Source: VRUE01 sp963822295
GTDB taxonomy: Bacteria; Actinomycetota; Thermoleophilia; Solirubrobacterales; 70-9
Assembly: GCA_963822295.1 (NCBI GenBank)
Contig: CAWGHD010000002.1
Coordinates: 1,736,001-1,800,000 of the forward strand
Direction of reading: 5' to 3'
Length of the DNA: 64,000 nt
Part shown: positions 60,276-64,000 of the stretch, in pieces
Layout: each line of letters starts with the position of its first letter
Numbering within the stretch: the first letter of the stretch is position 1
Made by a program: the position numbers and the translations under genes
The notes under the pieces: generated by a model
Seen by the model: the letters and a program-made list of their open reading frames with translations, nothing else
The model's database searches: none
What the model was told of the DNA's origin: nothing

Positions 60276-61157
60276 ATGCTGCTGCTGACAGGGGCCACTG
60301 GGAGCATCGGCTCCCGTCTGCTGCCTCTGCTGCTCGAGGGCGAAGAGGACGTCCGCTGCCTCGTCCGGGAGCCCCGCCGGCTCGGCCAGCGGCGCGTCGA
60401 CGTGCAGATCGCGCTCGGAGACCTGGGCGAGATGTCCGACCCCTACCTGGTGCGCCAGGCGCTGCGCGGCGTCGACACGGTGGTCCATCTGGCGGCGACG
60501 ATCCGCGACCAGCCCCCGCACCGAATCGAGGAGCTGAACGGCCTCGCCACCGTGCGCCTGCTGCGCGCGGCCGAGCGCAGCGGCGTGCGGCGCTTCGTCT
60601 TCTTCAGCGCCCTCAACGCGTCCGAGGTCCAGCGCACCCGCTTCTTCCGCGCCAAGTGGCTGGCGGAGCGGGCGGTCGAGTCCTCGCCGCTCGACTCGAT
60701 CGTCTTCGCCCCCTCGATCGTCTACGACCGCTCCGACCCCTGGATCACGCTGCTGCGCCGCTTCTCGTTCCTGCCGGTGATGCCGGTCTCGGGCGACGGC
60801 AGCGCCGCCTTCCAGCCGATCTGGGCCGCCGACGCCGCCCGCTGCGTGGTCGCCGCGCTCGCGGGCGGGGACCGCGACCGCTATGAGCTCGCCGGGCCGG
60901 AGACGCTCACCTACGACGACATGTCCGACCTCGTCAGCCGCGCCGCCGGCCGGCCGCGGCCGCTGCTCCACCTGCCCCTGCCCCTGGTCCGCGGCGGCCT
61001 GCTTGCGCTCCGCTCCCTTTTCGGCGAGTCGGTGTTTGCAACCTGGGAGGAGGCGGAGCTGATGGAGGTTTCGATGACCTCCGCGCGCGGTACAGCTGAC
61101 GCCAATGCGCTCGGAGTCGAGCCGAGGAGGATGAGCGATGTTCTGGAGGAGGACTAG
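60276..61157 (+). CDS. NAD(P)-binding protein, atypical SDR (NmrA/complex I NDUFA9-like)
   Basis: 293 residues. The N terminus LLLTGATGSIGSRLL is the glycine motif T-G-A-T-G-x-I-G of atypical short-chain dehydrogenases, followed by DTVVHLAATIRD and a modified YxxxK region (FRAKWLAERAV), and a C-terminal half with DAARCVVAALAGG. Role unknown; relatives act in quinone or sugar metabolism. ATG 60276 or GTG 60270. Its last 20 bases overlap the downstream GH26-like gene. Confidence 0.85.
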   Translation: MLLLTGATGSIGSRLLPLLLEGEEDVRCLVREPRRLGQRRVDVQIALGDLGEMSDPYLVRQALRGVDTVVHLAATIRDQPPHRIEELNGLATVRLLRAAERSGVRRFVFFSALNASEVQRTRFFRAKWLAERAVESSPLDSIVFAPSIVYDRSDPWITLLRRFSFLPVMPVSGDGSAAFQPIWAADAARCVVAALAGGDRDRYELAGPETLTYDDMSDLVSRAAGRPRPLLHLPLPLVRGGLLALRSLFGESVFATWEEAELMEVSMTSARGTADANALGVEPRRMSDVLEED

Positions 61158-62307
61158 AGGCACCTCGCTCCGCCTGGCGGTGGCCGTCGCGGCGCTGCTG
61201 GCGCTGACGCCCGGCACGGCCTCGGCGATCTCACTCGTGCCGCCGAAGCCGAGCGTCTTCTTCGGGGTCAGCGACCGCGGCACGACCGCCGAGTTCAACG
61301 AGTGGGCCGGCCTGGTCGGCAAGCACCCGGCCCTGCTGCAGACGTTCCACCCCTGGGGCAACGGCCTCAACGCCGCCTACGAACGCTGGCGCGAAACGGG
61401 CACGCGGCCGATCCTCCACATCTCGACCGCCGAACGACCAGACCCTGGCGGAGATGATCACGCCGCAGCAGATCGCGCTGGGCGGCGGCGACAACTACCT
61501 GCTCCAGCTCAACGACTTCTTCTACCAAGCGCGGGCTGCCTGCCTACATCCGGCCGCTCGGCGAGCCCAACCGCTGCCTCAACCCCTGGTCGCCGGTCTA
61601 CTGCGACGGCGGCCAGAAAGGCGGCGAACACACCGCCGGCTGGTACAAGACAGGCCTTCCGCCGGATCGCGGCAATCGTGCGGGGCGGGCAGACGCTGGA
61701 AGAGCTGAACGCGACACTGGCGGAAATCGGGCTGCCGCCGCTGAACCGGACCAAGGGCCCGAACCCGGCGGCGCTGCCGGCGGCGCCGCTGAGCATCATC
61801 TGGAGCCCGCTGCCCGGCGGCTCGCCGCGGGTCAAGGGCAACTTCCCCGGCAACTACTGGCCGGGGAGCCGCTGGGTCGACTGGGCGAGCACCGACTTCT
61901 ACTCGCAGTATCCGGTCTGGAAGGACCTCAATCGCTTCTACCACGGCAAGCAGTGGAAGGGGAAGCCGATCGGGATCGCCGAGTGGGCGGTCCACGGCGT
62001 CGACGAGCCGCGCTTCGTCAAGCAGCTGATCGCCTGGGTCGTGAAGCGGCCGCGGGTGCGGATGCTCGTCTACTACCGCGGCTTCGGCGAGGCCGGCAAC
62101 CAGTACGCGCTCGGCCCCTACCCGCGGACTACGAACACGCTGCGGCTCAAGGTGCGGCGCCCGAGCTTCCTCTCGACCGCCGAATACAACGCCGGCACCC
62201 TGCCGCCGCTGCCGCCGAAGGTGAAAACGCCGCCTCCCACTCCAACGCCGCCGCCCGAACCGGCTCCGACGCCGCCGCCCGAAGAAGTCCCCCCGACCAC
62301 GCCGTAA
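61138..62307 (+). pseudogene. GH26-like secreted glycosidase with three +1 frameshifts
   Basis: Paralogue of the intact gene at 4023-5090. The signal peptide (LRLAVAVAALLALTPGTASA), the start and the C-terminal two-thirds (EWAVHGVDEPRFVKQLIAWV, LNRTKGPNP, with nucleophile-like E in GIAEWAV) lie in the first frame. The middle moves frame by frame: extra bases near 61434, 61527 and 61650 are needed to read TLAEMITPQQIALGGG, LPAYIRPLGEPNRCLN and WYKQAFRRI. Net three insertions return the frame. It keeps an equivalent acid/base Glu. ATG 61138 overlaps the SDR gene. Real decay or assembly error. Confidence 0.8.
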
Positions 62308-62313
62308 CCCAGA

Positions 62314-62358
62314 ATCCCATCAAGTTCGCCATGCATCGCATGGCAAAGTTGATGGGAT
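62314..62358. terminator. Long hairpin after the second GH26-like gene (copy 2 of the pair)
   Basis: Two 21-base arms (62314-62334 and 62338-62358) around a 3-base loop, with two mismatches. It corresponds almost base for base to 5095-5139 and begins six bases after the stop codon. Confidence 0.7.
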
Positions 62359-62366
62359 CTGAAAGA

Positions 62367-62396
62367 GGAAGGGCCCGGCAATTGCCGGGCCCTTCC
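62367..62396 (-). terminator. Intrinsic-type terminator of groL
   Basis: A perfect 30-base palindrome (arms GGAAGGGCCCGGCAA) lies 63 bases past the groL stop on the minus strand, followed there by TCTTTC. It may also stop plus-strand reading from the GH26-like gene. Confidence 0.8.
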
Positions 62397-62459
62397 GAAA
62401 GTCACTCGCCTGTTGCGACGAGCTTACGCCGACGAGCCGATCCGGCCCGCGCGGCGTGA

Positions 62460-64000
62460 CTACATCATCCCGCCCATGTCGGGCATGCCGCCGGGCATTC
62501 CGCCGCCGGCGCCGCCCTCTTCGGGCGGCTCGGCGATGATCGCCTCGGTGACCAGGATGTTCTTGGCGATCGACGCGGCGTTCTCGAGCGCCGAGCGGGT
62601 CACCTTGGTCGGGTCGATGACGCCGGCCTTGATCAGGTCGCCGTACTCGCCCGTGGCCGCGTTGAGGCCTTCACCCGGTTTCAGCTCCCGGACCTTGTTG
62701 ACGACGACCGAGCCCTCCAGGCCGGAGTTCTCGGCGATCTGGCGGAGCGGCTCCTCGAGCGAGCGGTGGACGATCCTCGCCCCCGTCTGCTCATCTGCCT
62801 CATCGCCGATCTTGGTCGGGTCGAGGCCTTCCTGGGCGTTCAGCAGGGCGACGCCGCCGCCCGGCACGACACCTTCCTCGAGCGCCGCACGGGTCGCCTG
62901 GAGGGCGTCCTCGACGCGGTGCTTTTTCTCCTTCATCTCGGTCTCGGTGGCGGCGCCGACCTTGACGACGGCGACACCCCCGGCGAGCTTCGCGAGACGC
63001 TCCTGGAGCTTCTCGCGATCGAAGTCGGAGTCGGTGTTGTCGACTTCCGATTTGATCTGCTTGATCCGGCCCTTGATCCCCTCGGGATCGCCGGAGCCGT
63101 CGATGATCGTCGTCGTGTCCTTGGAGACGACGACGCGACGGGCCTTGCCGAGCTGCTCGATCGAGGTGTTCTCGAGTTTGAGGCCCATCTCCTCGGTGAT
63201 CACCTCACCGCCGGTCAGGATCGAGATGTCCTCGAGCATCCGCTTGCGGCGGTCGCCGAATCCCGGCGCCTTGACGGCGACACCGGTGAAGGTGCCCCGC
63301 AGCTTGTTGACGACGAGCGTCGCGAGGCACTCGCCCTCGACGTCCTCGGCGACGATCAGCAACGGCTTGCCACCCTGCATGACCGCCTCGAGCACCGGCA
63401 GGATGTCCCGCACGGAGCCGATTTTCTGGTTGGCGATCAGGATGTAGGGGTCCTCCAGCACCGCCTCCATGCGGTCCTGGTCGGTGACCATGTACGGGGA
63501 GATGTAGCCCTTGTCGAACTGCATCCCCTCGGTGAACTCCAGCTCCATGCCGAAGGTCTGGCCCTCCTCGACGTTGACGACGCCGTCTTTGCCGACTTTC
63601 TCGATCGCGTCGGCGATCACGTTGCCGATCTCGTCGTCGCCGGCGGAGATCGCGGCGACACGGGCGATCTGCTCCTTGCCGGCAACCTCCTTCGACTGCT
63701 TCTCGCGCAGGTTGTCGACGACCTCGCCGACCGCCTGCTCGATGCCGCGGCGCAGGGCCAGCGGGTTGGCGCCGGCGGCCACGTTCTTCAGCCCCTGGCG
63801 GACGATGATCTGGGCCAGCAGCGTCGCCGTCGTCGTGCCGTCGCCGGCGACGTCGTTGGTCGCCGTGGCGACCTCGCGGACGAGCTGGGCGCCCTGGTTT
63901 TCGAAGACGTCCTCGACCTCGACCTCACGGGCGATGGTGACTCCGTCGTTGGTGATCGTCGGCGCGCCGAACTTCTTGTCGAGCACGACGTAACGGCCTT
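62460..64000 (-). CDS. groL: Chaperonin GroEL (N terminus truncated by window)
   Basis: 60-kDa chaperonin subunit that folds proteins in an ATP-driven double ring. 513 residues are in the window, from GRYVVLDKKFGAPTITNDG on; about 30 N-terminal residues lie outside. Seen are the GDGTTTATLLAQ nucleotide loop, VEEGQTFGMELEFTEGMQFD, GFGDRRKRMLEDISILTGG and VPGGGVALL. The tail is Gly/Met-rich (GGMPGGMPDMGGMM), the usual style for a GroEL that is not His-rich. No groS is visible downstream. Confidence 0.98.
   Translation of the reverse strand, partial: GRYVVLDKKFGAPTITNDGVTIAREVEVEDVFENQGAQLVREVATATNDVAGDGTTTATLLAQIIVRQGLKNVAAGANPLALRRGIEQAVGEVVDNLREKQSKEVAGKEQIARVAAISAGDDEIGNVIADAIEKVGKDGVVNVEEGQTFGMELEFTEGMQFDKGYISPYMVTDQDRMEAVLEDPYILIANQKIGSVRDILPVLEAVMQGGKPLLIVAEDVEGECLATLVVNKLRGTFTGVAVKAPGFGDRRKRMLEDISILTGGEVITEEMGLKLENTSIEQLGKARRVVVSKDTTTIIDGSGDPEGIKGRIKQIKSEVDNTDSDFDREKLQERLAKLAGGVAVVKVGAATETEMKEKKHRVEDALQATRAALEEGVVPGGGVALLNAQEGLDPTKIGDEADEQTGARIVHRSLEEPLRQIAENSGLEGSVVVNKVRELKPGEGLNAATGEYGDLIKAGVIDPTKVTRSALENAASIAKNILVTEAIIAEPPEEGGAGGGMPGGMPDMGGMM

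Overview
The window is 64 kb of very GC-rich bacterial chromosome with dense genes, many GTG starts, 4-base stop/start overlaps and strong GGAGG-type ribosome sites. It looks actinobacterial, most likely Thermoleophilia (Solirubrobacterales-like). This is an inference from the GC content and from secreted proteins that begin with an ALGGTSYSA-type signal peptide followed by a stalk of V-x-T/S-x-x-I/L-K repeats (13984-14625 and 23844-25703).

Region by region. 1-2.65 kb: glucose-6-phosphate dehydrogenase (truncated by the window edge) overlapping a RecQ helicase. 2.65-9.6 kb: agmatinase-family enzyme, secreted GH26-like glycosidase, a minus-strand cluster (MBL hydrolase, SRPBCC protein, membrane-anchored beta-propeller) and a DHA2 drug exporter. 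9.7-13.6 kb: LtrA-like protein, Baeyer-Villiger-type monooxygenase, phosphoesterase, DUF378 protein. 13.6-21 kb: secreted and lipoproteins, an alcohol dehydrogenase, a PlsC acyltransferase and a 683-residue collagen-like protein. 21-26 kb: two TetR regulators, an HD protein, a cupin with a palindromic operator and a 619-residue stalk protein. 42.8-64 kb: thioesterase, pyruvate kinase, P450, PLP enzyme, FAD oxidase, MFS, neprosin-like secreted protein, K+ channel, cyclophilin, large secreted protein, Mrp/ApbC, acyl-CoA dehydrogenase, ferredoxin, a second GH26-like gene and groL (truncated by the window edge).

The standout is a 16.7-kb accessory block (about 26105-42810) between two copies of a 107-bp perfect direct repeat. 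The left copy abuts tRNA-Arg(ACG) and carries the 3' end of the thioesterase gene that lies intact on the right. Its core is an eight-gene minus-strand operon read from 42.0 to 33.7 kb: Ser/Thr kinase, two small membrane proteins, a coiled-coil protein, a ClpB-like AAA+ ATPase with a degenerate first module, a small activase-type radical SAM protein, a zinc-ribbon FHA protein and a PP2C phosphatase. Six consecutive junctions are 4-base overlaps. The kinase carries three tandem TSLD motifs (pTxxD, a known FHA-ligand type). Four membrane or coiled-coil proteins in the block share an N-terminal S-L-G-R-A-x-A-V...P-V/I-A-x-R-x-A-D peptide. Two transcription units start with the same 86-bp leader. 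A divergent arm encodes a degenerate sensor kinase with a canonical receiver/LuxR-type regulator, a YbjN-like chaperone, a Sel1/TPR protein and a winged-helix/SHOCT protein. The kinase/phosphatase/FHA/ClpB-like set recalls the control module of type VI secretion, but no secretion component is present. I infer a phosphorylation-controlled AAA+ machine acting at the membrane, carried on a recently acquired island; its substrate is unknown.

Five single-base +1 shifts break three otherwise well-conserved genes (pyruvate kinase, acyl-CoA dehydrogenase and, three times, the second GH26-like gene). Assembly error is as likely as real decay.
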